Shown here piece after piece: positions 1 to 9,844 of a DNA stretch of 29,231 bases (positions are counted from its first letter, which is position 1; every line of letters begins with the position of its first letter). Under the pieces are notes generated by a model. It searched no databases. It was not told where the DNA came from and saw only the letters and a list, made by a program, of their open reading frames with translations. The DNA is from Acanthaster planci (Eukaryota; Echinodermata; Asteroidea; Valvatida; Acanthasteridae). Both the position numbers and the translations under genes were made by a program. The stretch lies in assembly GCF_001949145.1 (NCBI RefSeq), contig NW_019091385.1, positions 38,905-68,135 of the forward strand, given 5' to 3'.

Positions 1-242
1 AGGCAGCTATTGAACCACCTTCAACTGGCGACAAGGTCTTCCCAAATCTAAGAAGGAAAAAAATGACAAAAAATAACGAGAACAGGTTATCTTTCAGGTT
101 TTTTAATCACAGAGTATGTTTTGTCAAAGTTAGCAAATCATCCAGATCTCAGTCTATTAACAACTGTACTCTCAGTAAGATAATATTTGTGACCCATTCT
201 GCACAAAAAGGCTACACGTATGCCTCTATATGTAACACTAAT
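1..242. other. Intergenic, nothing recognised
   Basis: AT-rich sequence with only short non-conserved open frames; no RNA gene, coding similarity or repeat family recognised. Confidence 0.5.
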
Positions 243-321
243 GACCGACTCGCCCCTTACCAACTCGCCCCCTGACCAACTTGCCCCCTGACTGACTCGC
301 CCCCTGACCGACTCGCCTCCT
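243..321 (+). repeat. 16-bp GC-rich minisatellite, block 1
   Basis: About five imperfect units of GACTCGCCCCCTGACC, with variants ending in TTACCA or TGACTG. The right side runs into a flank (about 322-700) shared with the arms of the 3574-5554 inverted repeat. Confidence 0.9.
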
Positions 322-700
322 AGAACCGTCCAATGGGTAAAAAAAACCCTGAATGGTTCTAACGACCGACGCAACAAGAATGACTCACAGACGGTGATGG
401 ATATTTGGACATCACCACTAATCACTTATTTATTCAAACGTCGTAGCGCTTCCCACATCCACTGTCTGATTAAGTTATTTGTACATCCAACATACCCTCA
501 GGATCAACAACTTCGAACCCTCCGTCCCATTAATATTTGGGTATGTGACTGAGGTCCGCAGAAGGGACACAGCTGGGCAGTTCATGGCAGATAGAAACAG
601 TGGCGTATCTATGGGGGGGGGCATGAGCCCCGGGTGCCACATTTTGGGGCGCCAAGAGAAGAGGGGGCCAAAAAAAAAAGAAAAAAAAAAAGACAAATTC
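322..700 (+). repeat. Copy of the minisatellite-flanking repeat (type 2 flank)
   Basis: Contains GGTTCTAACGACC, TGATGGATATTTGGACATC, CATCCAACATACCCTCAGG and TCCGTCCCATTAATATTTGG. It then reads GTGGCGTATSTATGGGGG and a G-rich/A-rich end. The same order is at 5035-5390 and, inverted, at 3840-4075. Confidence 0.85.
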
Positions 701-894
701 GAAAACCAACATTACACCTGTTGTTTCATATCATGGCAACATGGGGCCCATTTGGGGCCGTGTTTTCATATATGGTTTTATTTTACCCTTTAACACGCTA
801 CAGATTACTCCACTCAATATTCCCTGCAGGGGTGCAAATAAGCGCCAATAGCACGCGCAGAATTAGGTTAATGCAGGGTGAAATAGGATGATGG

Positions 895-961
895 CACATT
901 AACCCTAACCCTCCTCAATCCTCCAACAGGTGAAGGATTGAGGAGGGTTAGGGTTAATGTG
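895..961. repeat. Perfect 28-bp-stem hairpin with telomere-like TTAGGG ends
   Basis: Arms 895-922 and 934-961 are exact reverse complements around an 11-base loop. Each arm carries TTAACCCTAACCCTCCTC. Related, less perfect sequences lie at 15904-15975, about 1266-1345 and 23984-24018, which suggests a small mobile palindromic family. Confidence 0.9.
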
Positions 962-2648
962 TGATTTTTGATGCGCTTTTCAACTCAGCGAGGCTTTTCC
1001 ACAAGGCTTTACCGAATCTGTCACTCTTCGCTTATTGAAAACAATGCATAATGGGGGATTAAACATAGTGACACAATGCAGCCGGCTTCTTCAGTCGGCT
1101 TCCTCAGTCGGCCTCCCTTGTTTGGTTCGCCACGCGGTAAAAGCAAGCGGTAAAACGTAATGAACCGTCCCAATCAATGAATTGGCGGTGAATCAATAGA
1201 ATGGGTAACAAAACCAACAAGGTTCAACTATTTTTGGAAGACCGTGGATTTGCTTGCCGGTGTTGAATGTTACCTATAGTAACCTTTCTCAATCCCCCAA
1301 TTTTAATATGAATTTACTCACACCCAAGGGGGTTATGATTAGGCCTATAGACATTCTGAGAAAAGTTTGACCATTATCTTCTTGGTTCAAGGCAGGGTTT
1401 TTGATTGCATGCTTTTGGTTGTTAAAATAAAGTACTTATAAAATACTGATGTAGAGTCATGTCTTTCTGGGAATGGAATCCACCAAGACTGTTACGCTTG
1501 GATCAGTTCAAGTCACGTCGCCTTTTTCTCTCTGCCTCTTCTGGATTGAATTGAATGACTGATTGATTCATGAATGAAAAGTACAACTGGCGCAAATAGC
1601 GCCTGATCTGCAAAACACCATTAGTTGGACACCATACATGTACATGGATGTGCCGATGATAAAATAGACCTCTCGCTGGGAATTCGTCGGAAATTCGTGT
1701 GATTTCGATAATCTGGAAGAGGCAGGAGGAAACCGGAGTACATGTATCTTGGCCAAATTCATGAATAAATAATCTACTTCCGCGCTCTTTGGTACGAGTT
1801 TTACTTTAACATCAGATATTCATTCATATAACAAGAAGTGTTTCAAGGAATAATCTGTATGTCTGTCCTAATAGAATTTCAATGTTAAAAAAACAGCCTC
1901 GTTCACCAGGGTGTCTGCTTCTGGAATCGCTTGAGTTAACCAATCAAAATATCTCTGATTTTATCCTTATTTGTCAAAAAGCTGAAAACCAAATTGATCG
2001 CCTCTTATAACATTTGATGGGTAAATAAAAATCTTACTCCTGCTTGTAAGTTGTAGTTCGTCCTAATATTGTAGTTACTTCCTTTTGTTAAACGTCTTAG
2101 TCCACAGGTTGGGGATCAAAAGCTCTGCTTCACCCCATACCTAATGTTGCATATATGTGTACAGATGTATTTCTTTTTTACTTAAATCATATTTGTGTCT
2201 AATATTTGTGATTGTATTACAAAATCTGCCAGTATTATGTGAAGAAATAGTGTTGAGTAAACAAAATACAACAGTAAAATAATGAAAAGCCTTCCAATTT
2301 CAAGATGACTTTTTTGTCTTTTCACGATACATGTTTTTCATTTCACCTGCTTTTCAATCTTGGCAAGCTTTTCCAGAATACAAAACAGAATCTGTCCTTC
2401 ACCCCATGGATCATTCTTCAGACCAACTGGGGTTTAAAATAGGGTAACCATGATGGGCGACTTCGCTAACCTGTCGGCTTCCCTTGATCAGTTGTTGATA
2501 ACAGCACCCATCAAAGCACTGACAGCATGAATGACATGAAGTTTGCCATCTCCCAAAAAAGTCACCAAGAGAAGCGGCAACTCTTGTGAAATGCTTCACG
2601 ACTTTGAGGTTAACGGCAGCTTGAGAAATCTCTCATAATTATGACTTG
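962..2648. other. Intergenic, little recognised
   Basis: No supported gene. 1266-1345 shares CAATTTTAATATGAATTTAC-type sequence with the palindromic fragment in ERCC6L intron 12. The remainder is AT-rich with short non-conserved frames. Confidence 0.4.
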
Positions 2649-3373
2649 CCCCTTTGTCATAAACCATGTCTCCTTAACGCTTCTGTAGGTTTGCGTCGCC
2701 GGACATTATAATGCCTAATACCATTTTGTATCTGGAATAGTCCGCAAAGTTAATATGGTAGAAGGTTGGTGTTGTGGCGTACAAGAATGTAGGTCAACTC
2801 GCCCCCTGGCCGACTCGCCCCCTGACCTACTCGCCCCCAGCCGACTTGCCCCCAGCTGACTCGCTCCTTACCAACTTGCCCCCTAGCCAGCTCGCCCCCT
2901 TACCGACTCGCCCCCTGACCGACTCGCCTCCTGACTGACTCGCCCCCTAGCCAACTCGCCCCCTAAGTTTGCCAAGCACGTATGGCCGGGCCATTCACCA
3001 TTTAATAAAAAATACAATCAGTCAGAGATGGAATCGGTGATTGCTGCCCTTAAGAATAGGTTCTGGGGTTTGCAACGGGTACTCAAAGTTGAGTTTGTTT
3101 AAAGCTTGGTGGATATTCCCTTTCTGTGGAATTTGGGGGGTAACAATATTTTTTTGATATTGGTAAAACTAATTCAGTATTATCGTGTGTATGGGCCATG
3201 GCGCAGCATTTCCTGTGTATTGTCTATGGAATTTTTATGCGCCACAACACCAACACTCTACCATATTAATTAACTTTGCGGACTATTTCGGATAAAAAAT
3301 GGTACATATTAGGCATAATGTCCGGCGACACAAACCTACGGAAAAGTAAGGAGACATGATTTATGACAAAGGG
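2649..3373. mobile_element. 725-bp inverted-repeat element carrying the 16-bp minisatellite
   Basis: Terminal inverted repeats of about 132 bases (2649-2780 and 3240-3373) start CCCCTTTGTCATAAA, include CGCCGGACATTATAATGCC and end GTTGTGGCG. Inside are minisatellite block 2 (2794-2965) and a roughly 270-base spacer (2966-3239). That spacer recurs, inverted, at 4225-4527 and 5620-5909. No transposase frame is visible, so the element is non-autonomous. No convincing target-site duplication was found. Confidence 0.82.
2794..2965 (+). repeat. 16-bp minisatellite, block 2
   Basis: About eleven imperfect units of GACTCGCCCCCTGACC, bounded by GTAGGTCAACTCG on the left and TAAGTTTGCCAAGC on the right. 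Confidence 0.9.
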
Positions 3374-3573
3374 TGTAACGGTCGCTACACACTTTCAGGT
3401 TCCGATAACTTCACAGGATGCAATTATTAGTTCACAATTAACACTAAATACTGATTAATTCGGCGAGTACAGTCATCAAGGATCACACTATTGATCGGCC
3501 ATATTGAATTATATCCCAGCATGCACTGTCGGTGTCATGACGTCATGGAAAAACAGTCATGTCATCTGGTGCC
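3374..3573. other. Intergenic spacer between two repeat elements
   Basis: Unique-looking sequence between the 725-bp element and the 2-kb inverted repeat; no gene seen. Confidence 0.4.
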
Positions 3574-4096
3574 CGTTACTAGTAAACAAGTTAAAAACAC
3601 TCTCCAAGATATTTATTTCCAAAAAAGGGAGAAAACTTACGCAAATAAAAAAAATTAATAATGGGACGTTAAAAATTGACATTAGTGTACAATGTACCAC
3701 TATGACTTTATACATGTACATCACACAAAAAGCGTATATCCAAGAACCTAAATCAATTTTCGCAGTATATGTGAGGTCCCAGTCGAGTGAATTAGCAACA
3801 GAACACTATAACTAACTAACTAACTAACTGGATATCGGGTCACTACAAGAAGACACAGTCACATACCCAAATATTAATGGGACGGAGGGTTCGAAGTTGT
3901 TGATCCTGAGGGTATGTTGGATGTCCAAATAACCTAATCAGACAGTGGACGTAGGAAGCGTTTGAATAAATAAGTGATTAGTGGTAATGTCCAAATATGC
4001 ATCACCGTCCGTGAGTCGTTCGTGTCGCGTCGTTGGTCAGAACCATTGGGTTTTTTTTTTAATACATTGGGCCGGCCATATTTGCTTGACATTCCT

Positions 4097-4219
4097 AGGG
4101 GGCGAGTCGGTCAGGGGGCGAGTCGGTCAGGGGGCGAGTCGGCCAGGAGGCGAGTTGGTAAGAGGCGAGTCGGTCAGGGGGTGAGTTTACGAGGGGGCGA
4201 GTTGGTAAGGGGCGAGTTG
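4097..4219 (-). repeat. 16-bp minisatellite, block 3 (reverse)
   Basis: About seven to eight units reading GGGGGCGAGTCGGTCA on the plus strand; inner end of the left arm of the 2-kb element. Confidence 0.9.
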
Positions 4220-4224
4220 TCTTG

Positions 4225-4690
4225 ACACCGCGCACAAAATCCCACAGACAATACACAGGAAATGCTGCACCATGGCCAATAGACACAATAATATTGAATT
4301 ATTTTACCAATATGAAAAAAAATATTTTTACCCCAAGTTCCATTGACATGACAGAAAGGGAACATCTACCAAGTTTTAAACATTTTAACTATCATAATTC
4401 TCAACTTTGAGTGCCCGTTGCAAACCCCAGAACCTATTTTTATGGGCAGCAATCACCAATTCCATCTCAGACTGATTGTTTTTTTATAAAATGGTGAATG
4501 GGCCGGCCATAACTGCTTGGCAAACTTAGGGGGAAAGTTTGCCAGGGGGGCGAGTCGGTCAGGGGGTGAGTTGGCTAAGGGGCGAGTTGGCTAAGGGGCG
4601 AGTCGGCCAGGGGGTGCGTCGGTCAGGGGGCGAGTTGGTAAGGGGGCAGCTGGTAAGGGGTGAGTCGGCCAGGGGGCGAAGTTGACCTAC
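4225..4690 (-). repeat. Inverted copy of spacer plus minisatellite block 4
   Basis: 4225-4527 matches, inverted, the 2966-3239 spacer (shared GCAAACCCCAGAACCTAT, CAATACACAGGAAATGCTG). 4528-4685 is about ten reverse units of the 16-bp repeat. Confidence 0.85.
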
Positions 4691-4833
4691 ATGTACCGGT
4701 ACAACCCTACTTCTACCGGAGATCAATTCTAAATTTTACTTGGGAACAGAATGTGCAACAGAGGTCAAAAACACACAAATTCTATTCTATTCTATCTATT
4801 GGCATCACTTGAAATCAATGTCACCAGTGTCAG

Positions 4834-4991
4834 GTCAACTCGCCCCCTGACCGACTAGCCCCTTTCCAACTCGCCCCTTCGTAAACTCGCCCCCTCGTAA
4901 ACTCGCCCCTTTCCAACTCGCCCCCTAGTAAACTCACCCCCTGACCGACTCACCTCTTACCAACTCGCCTCCTGGCTGACTCGCCCCCCTC
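4834..4991 (+). repeat. 16-bp minisatellite, block 5
   Basis: About ten units in direct orientation, several with GTAAACTCGCC variants; inner end of the right arm of the 2-kb element. Confidence 0.9.
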
Positions 4992-5604
4992 CAGGAACGT
5001 CAAGCAAATATGGCCGGCCCAATGTATTGAAAAAAAAATGGTTCTAACCAATGACGCGACACGAACGACTCACGGACGGTGATGGATATTTGGACATCAC
5101 CACTAATCACTTATTTATTCAAACGCTTCCTATTTCCACTGTCTGATTAGGTTATTTGTACATCCAACATACCCTCAGGACCAACAACTTCGAACCCTCC
5201 GTCCCATTAATATTTGGGTATGTGACTAAGCTGAGGTCCGCAGACAGGACGCAGCTGGGCAGATCATGGCAGATAGAAATAGTGGCGTATGTATGGGGGT
5301 AGCAAGGGGGGACATGAACCCCAGGTGCCACATTTGGGGGCGCCAAAAAGAAGAGGGGAGAAAAAGAAGGAAAAAAAATGATTTAGGTTCTTGGATATAC
5401 ACTTTTTGTGTGATGTATTGAGTCATAGTGGTACATTGTACACTTATGTCATTTTTTAACGTCCCGTTATTAATTTTTTTTATTTGCGTAATTTTTCTTT
5501 CTTTTTTGGAATTGAATATCTTTGAGAGTGTTTTTAATTTGTTTACTAGTAACGTAATGTATATTCTTCCGGTAGCTTTTTAATTAAGCGATGTGATGTA
5601 GTTG

Positions 5605-6045
5605 AGAAGACGTGTGTTGTGGCGCACAAAATCCCACAGACAATACACAGGAAATGCTGCGCCATAGCCCATACACACGATATTACTGAATTAGTTTTAC
5701 CAATATCAAAAAAATATTGTTACCCCCTAAATTCCACAGAAAGGGAATAACCACCAAGCTTTAAACATTTTATCTATCATAATTCTCAACTTTGAGTGCC
5801 CGCTGCAAACCCCAGAACCTATTTTTAAGGGCAGCAATCACCGATTCCATCTTTGACTGATTGTGTTTATTAAATAGTGAATGGGCCAGCCATACGTGCT
5901 TGGATAACTTAGGGGGGCGAGTTGGCCGGGGGGCGAGTCAGTCAGGGGGTGAGTTGGCTAGGGGGGGGGGAGTTGGTAAGGGGCGAGTCTGCTAGGGGGC
6001 GAGCTGGTAAGGGGCGAGTCGGCCAGGGGGCGAGTTGACCCACAA
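5605..6045 (-). repeat. Second inverted spacer plus minisatellite block 6
   Basis: 5620-5909 again matches the 2966-3239 spacer in inverse orientation, starting TGTTGTGGCGCACAAAATC. 5910-6038 is about eight reverse 16-bp units, then GTTGACCCACAATC. It looks like a partial copy lacking the outer terminal repeat. Confidence 0.82.
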
Positions 6046-7847
6046 TCATGTCACCATACATGTACATGTAAGCCCGAGGGCCATTTTTGCAGAGCCAGTC
6101 ACATCTGGTCACTAATAAAACCATACAGTGCAGGAACAGTGGGTCTGATTGGCACAAGAAGGGTTCCCATAGCAATCAGAAAACAAAATTCAGTAATCTT
6201 ACTTAAATTCAGTATTCCTCTCCAGGACTAGAATATGACAATTTCCATGACATTTCATGCCATTTTGCTGAGAAAAAGTTGGTTGGTAGTATGAACGACT
6301 ACCATAACCACAACTACGGAGTGACAAGGATAGCCTATAAATTCCGGAACCCATCAAAATTAACAAAAGGTTGCATTTTCCTGATTTCCATGACTGATTT
6401 CAGGACTTTCTGGGCCAACTTTTTTCCAGGAATCCGGGACTGTTTATGTACAAGAATAAATGTATAGGAACAAATGGGTTCAGCAAATCTATGTGAGCAC
6501 CAAAATCATGTTTCGTATAATTCTGCTGAGAAAGAGACAGCTTACCGTACAGGGCAGTGATGCCAGATGAGCCCACGCCGCGCCGGACTAGCCCACGTTG
6601 GACGCGACTGCGAATCCTCACACAAATGCGAATTTTTTCAACGTTATTTTCTCACTTTTTTTTCAGGCGAAGACAGCTCGAATGTCGTTCACAAGTGCCT
6701 TGTATCCCAAACTCCATAAATGCTGCTGAAATTACAAAATACGACGACGTATTTTGCAGGAAATTTTGAGAAACTCCACGCTTTCTGTCGCGATCCATGA
6801 ACGATCTCCGTTCGTCCAGCTACTAAGTACGCATTTGCACATGCGCGAAATTGATGAAAAAGTGTGTTCCTAAATTTCCCTTCACCTTCACTTCATTTTT
6901 CTCTTTTTGCCTGATTTTGCCCCCTAAATGTTAATGTTACAGTGATATAAACATCGAGGTTTGGTCCAAAATGGCAACACATATTGTCTAAAGATATGCA
7001 TGGGCGTCGCCAGAGTTTTTTTTTTCGGTGGGAGGGGAGCAAACCGTCTACTTAAAACAATAACCTGTAATTGGAGGGTGGATCGATTTTCTTGTTTTTC
7101 TCAAGAAAATTATGCATGTGCTATTTTCTATTTTATTTTCATTTATTAAATTTTCATTAATTTGGCTTTTTTCCCCGCTTTTTTCGGGATTCCTCCTCGC
7201 GGCGCTAATGTGAATAGAATAATTTGTTCAAGTATAAATGAAAAGCCACCCTAACAGGGAGTCTACCCGGGAATCAAAGTAGTATACCCCACTTATTATG
7301 GAAATTCACACCCCCAAAAGAGATTTCCTTTGTTTTCTGTTGAGTTGGAAATCAAGCTTGGTTGAATCAAACTTTGCAACGCAATTTCACTGCATTCCAC
7401 CCTAATTGTACAGTAGTATGACGACACCCTAAAGATTTATGAAATTGGTCCGCGGCGAGGTAGTATTAACTCGCTGCGGCGAGTTAGCAACCAGAACAAT
7501 TTTTTTGCACTTGGCCCTTATATGCTCCCGTACATTTGCCTGGAATGGTATTTTGTAAAAAACATCTCTTGAAAATTACTAGACATGAAAAACACTGCCA
7601 ACAGCATTTGCAATGCATATACTGTACATCACCTGTGGAAATTAAGAGGACTGAAGCTACAATCCTTGAGACTATTTCTCTGAAGCAAAAATCAGGCTCT
7701 TAAATTTCCATACTAACAAAACAATTCGACCAAATCTTGAGGAACAGAGTGTATTACTCTAGAATGATATTAGTTGTAAAATAATGGCTTCTGGCTAGCA
7801 CCCTCCCCCCCGAACAGAGATATTGACCAATGGGAAGAGCCACCAAT
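6046..7847. other. Intergenic, no gene recognised
   Basis: Short open frames only, none with recognisable similarity. A poly-T/G-rich junction near 7018-7040 (CGCCAGAGTTTTTTTTTTCGG) looks like an old retroelement end. Confidence 0.4.
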
Positions 7848-7922
7848 ATAGGGCTGGGTGACGCAGTTGGTAGAGCACTGGTACGGTGTTCCAGAGGCCG
7901 CAGATTCAAATCCCACTCCAGT
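7848..7922 (+). repeat. tRNA-like SINE head
   Basis: Starts GGGCTGGGTGACGCAGTTGG (A-box-like) and has GATTCAAATCC (B-box-like). A weak CTGG/CCAG anticodon-type stem sits between. The acceptor ends do not pair well, so I call a tRNA-derived SINE or pseudo-tRNA, not a working tRNA gene. Confidence 0.6.
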
Positions 7923-8130
7923 CAGTTTAATTTCTTTGTTCATGTTTGTAAGCAAAATAATGTAGAAATATAGATGTACAAAATGTAAGTTTGTGCATCA
8001 AATTGATTGGGAACAATGGTTACTATTCAGGTGTACAATTTTTATATTGTATTCAGCGGGTTTTACAATTTTGTAAAACATTGCCAGCTAACATTTCCAA
8101 TATATGTTTGTAAAATGTATGCAACAAAAT

Positions 8131-8194
8131 CACAATAATACCCTGTCACTCATAACAGACCTCACAATAATACACTGTCACTCATAACTGACCT
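8131..8194 (+). repeat. 32-bp direct duplication
   Basis: CACAATAATACCCTGTCACT is repeated with two to three differences 32 bases later. A simple two-unit duplication in otherwise gene-free sequence. Confidence 0.8.
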
Positions 8195-8575
8195 CACAAG
8201 CCAGGAGATCTAACTGCTTGCATAACATGCTACTTTTTCAACCTTTTATGCCATCTTTCCCGAGCTTCCCTAGTTGTTGACTTCACTTTAGAAGAAAAAA
8301 TAAAGTAACTTTGTGGAAACCTGCTGAGAGAAAGTGACACCTGCGTAACTGCAGGACTACAAGAACAATCAAAAAGCAAGTAATTTAATGCTGACAGAAC
8401 TGAGCATGGTCACTTGGTCTGTCCTTAATGACCTTAATTTAAGATAAATGGAGAAATATTCAAACTTTACTTTTACACTGTTCCCCCCCCCAGTTTTCCT
8501 TATCATTGTCTAAATATTAAATGTAGCGCATGCTCTGTGTTTTCTAAGAACTAGTGAAAAAAAAAACCAACTTGA

Positions 8576-9069
8576 CAAGTTTAGGGCCGAGTCAATTCGA
8601 TTAATTCACTATTAGAATATTCAACCTACAATTCCATCGAATATCCGGATATTCGGTCGTACCGACCAGCAGATTGTTGATGAACAAACCATGTACGAAA
8701 TGGGTTGCGACAACACACACAACTGTACATTTATGATCAATGTAATAGCTTCTCACATCAAGGAGCATCTCCAACCATGATTCAGCTAGATTTAAGAAAT
8801 GAACAAGACTTCTTGCCCTGTTGAAAATTTCTATCCCTTTTAAATTGTTTAATGAATAATTTACTTTTTAAATCGTACGATTTCTGACAAGTTTCCTTTG
8901 AAACTGCTTCAACCAATCCTCGAGTGCAATTTTTCTCATTAAAAACAAAAGAAAAATTTCCCTTACGTTCCATGAATTTGGCATTTGAATTCTCAAATTT
9001 GAAAAGTAAATATTTGAATATTCGACAATCGATGGAATATTTGGTTATTTGGATATTCGACACAGCTCT
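8576..9069. repeat. Dispersed AT-rich repeat with GAATATTCG motifs, copy 1
   Basis: 8818-9069 matches 12806-13041 over about 235-250 bases (AATTGTTTAATGAATAAT, GTGCAATTTTTCTCATT, AATATTTGGTTATTTGG). 8576-8665 has similar ATCGAATATCCGGATATTCGG and may be the opposite end of the same element. The 145-residue minus-strand frame here is a by-product. Confidence 0.75.
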
Positions 9070-9702
9070 AGACAAGCTAGTTTGGGTGGGATTTGCACCC
9101 TCGACCTCTTGCTCACCGATTCTGGTAAGCTTGCCGAGGTCAGGTAGCTGGCTCCTAATTGAAGAAGACCATGTTTGAATAATTTGGCTGAGACTGAAAA
9201 AATCACACATCAGTTTCATAATGCGGATTCCAAAGATGTGGCCGAGAAATCTGGAAGTAGATTTCAGTGCATGCTGTAATCGTGAACTTTTGACAGATTT
9301 TCATTGAGGGAAGGTAAATGCATTTTATCTCTTTTCCAAAATAAAGCAAACCCCAAAAAAAGAAAAGAAAAAGTAAATTGTGTCTTTTTATGGAACTAAA
9401 ATTAACATAGCTTAAATTTTATCATACCTTTTACCGCAACTCAATCAGAAGTTACTCACGAGGGAAACTTTATCGACGTTTGTGCATTGAGCGAGTTAGA
9501 TATTTTAAAGAGACGAGGTCACTGGAGAACAAAACGTGTGGGAGTCAATGCACAGCGGTGCTGATAAGGCAGATCTCGCACACCTGTACTGCTTTCCCTT
9601 TAGTGACCTCAACCATGCTTCATTTCAGGTATGTACTGTTAAAATACCAAACTGGATCACTGCCAAATGGTACCCTGCCCTCCACCTTGTGATGCATGGG
9701 TT
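9070..9702. other. 3' flank of ERCC6L, probable 3'UTR plus repeat
   Basis: Sequence after the ERCC6L stop. Around 9085-9150 the minus strand shows a B-box-like GGTGCAAATCC, possibly a degraded SINE. No canonical AATAAA on the minus strand was found, so the transcript end is unknown. Confidence 0.4.
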
Positions 9703-9844
9703 TTACGACAGGCCAGCCTTTTGCTTGAACTGTTGGGCCAGTCTGTAGGTGCGTCGTTGCAGGGTCCTGTCGCTTGCGTCAATGTCTAGCGCTGTCAGGT
9801 AGCAGCTCAACGCTTTCTTTATTTTTCCATTTTCTTCGTGAAGT
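9703..9844 (-). CDS. ERCC6L: ERCC6L coding exon 20 (C-terminal TPR, stop)
   Basis: Encodes residues 1474-1520 and the TAA stop. [19 protein letters not shown] matches the human CGKIQEALNCLVKALDIK helix pair, confirming the C-terminal TPR and gene completeness. Confidence 0.95.

Larger units (their letters stand above)
3574..5554. mobile_element. About 2-kb inverted-repeat (foldback-like) element
   Basis: Arms 3574-4219 and 4834-5554 are inverted copies of each other, beginning CGTTACTAGTAAAC at both outer ends. Each arm has a G+C-poor outer part, the conserved flank with CATCCAACATACCCTCAGG, and a 16-bp minisatellite block at its inner end. The roughly 610-base centre (4220-4833) is an inverted copy of the block-plus-spacer unit of the 725-bp element. 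The left arm carries extra (AACT)n at about 3811-3830 and the right arm an extra G-rich/purine stretch. No coding capacity is seen. Confidence 0.78.

Noticed and set aside
895-961. Interstitial telomere tract
   Set aside because: Only about two TTAGGG-type units per arm, arranged as an inverted repeat, so a palindromic element explains it better.
3974-4286. Arg/Gly-rich repetitive frames (RGGESVRG type) and their antisense
   Set aside because: Products of the 16-bp minisatellite read in several frames; the same pattern appears at every block.
7848-7922. Functional tRNA gene
   Set aside because: B-box-like sequence is present, but the acceptor ends do not pair and the anticodon stem is weak.
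8782-9219. Minus-strand 145-residue frame as a gene
   Set aside because: Lies over a dispersed repeat with a second copy in intron 17, where the frame is not preserved.
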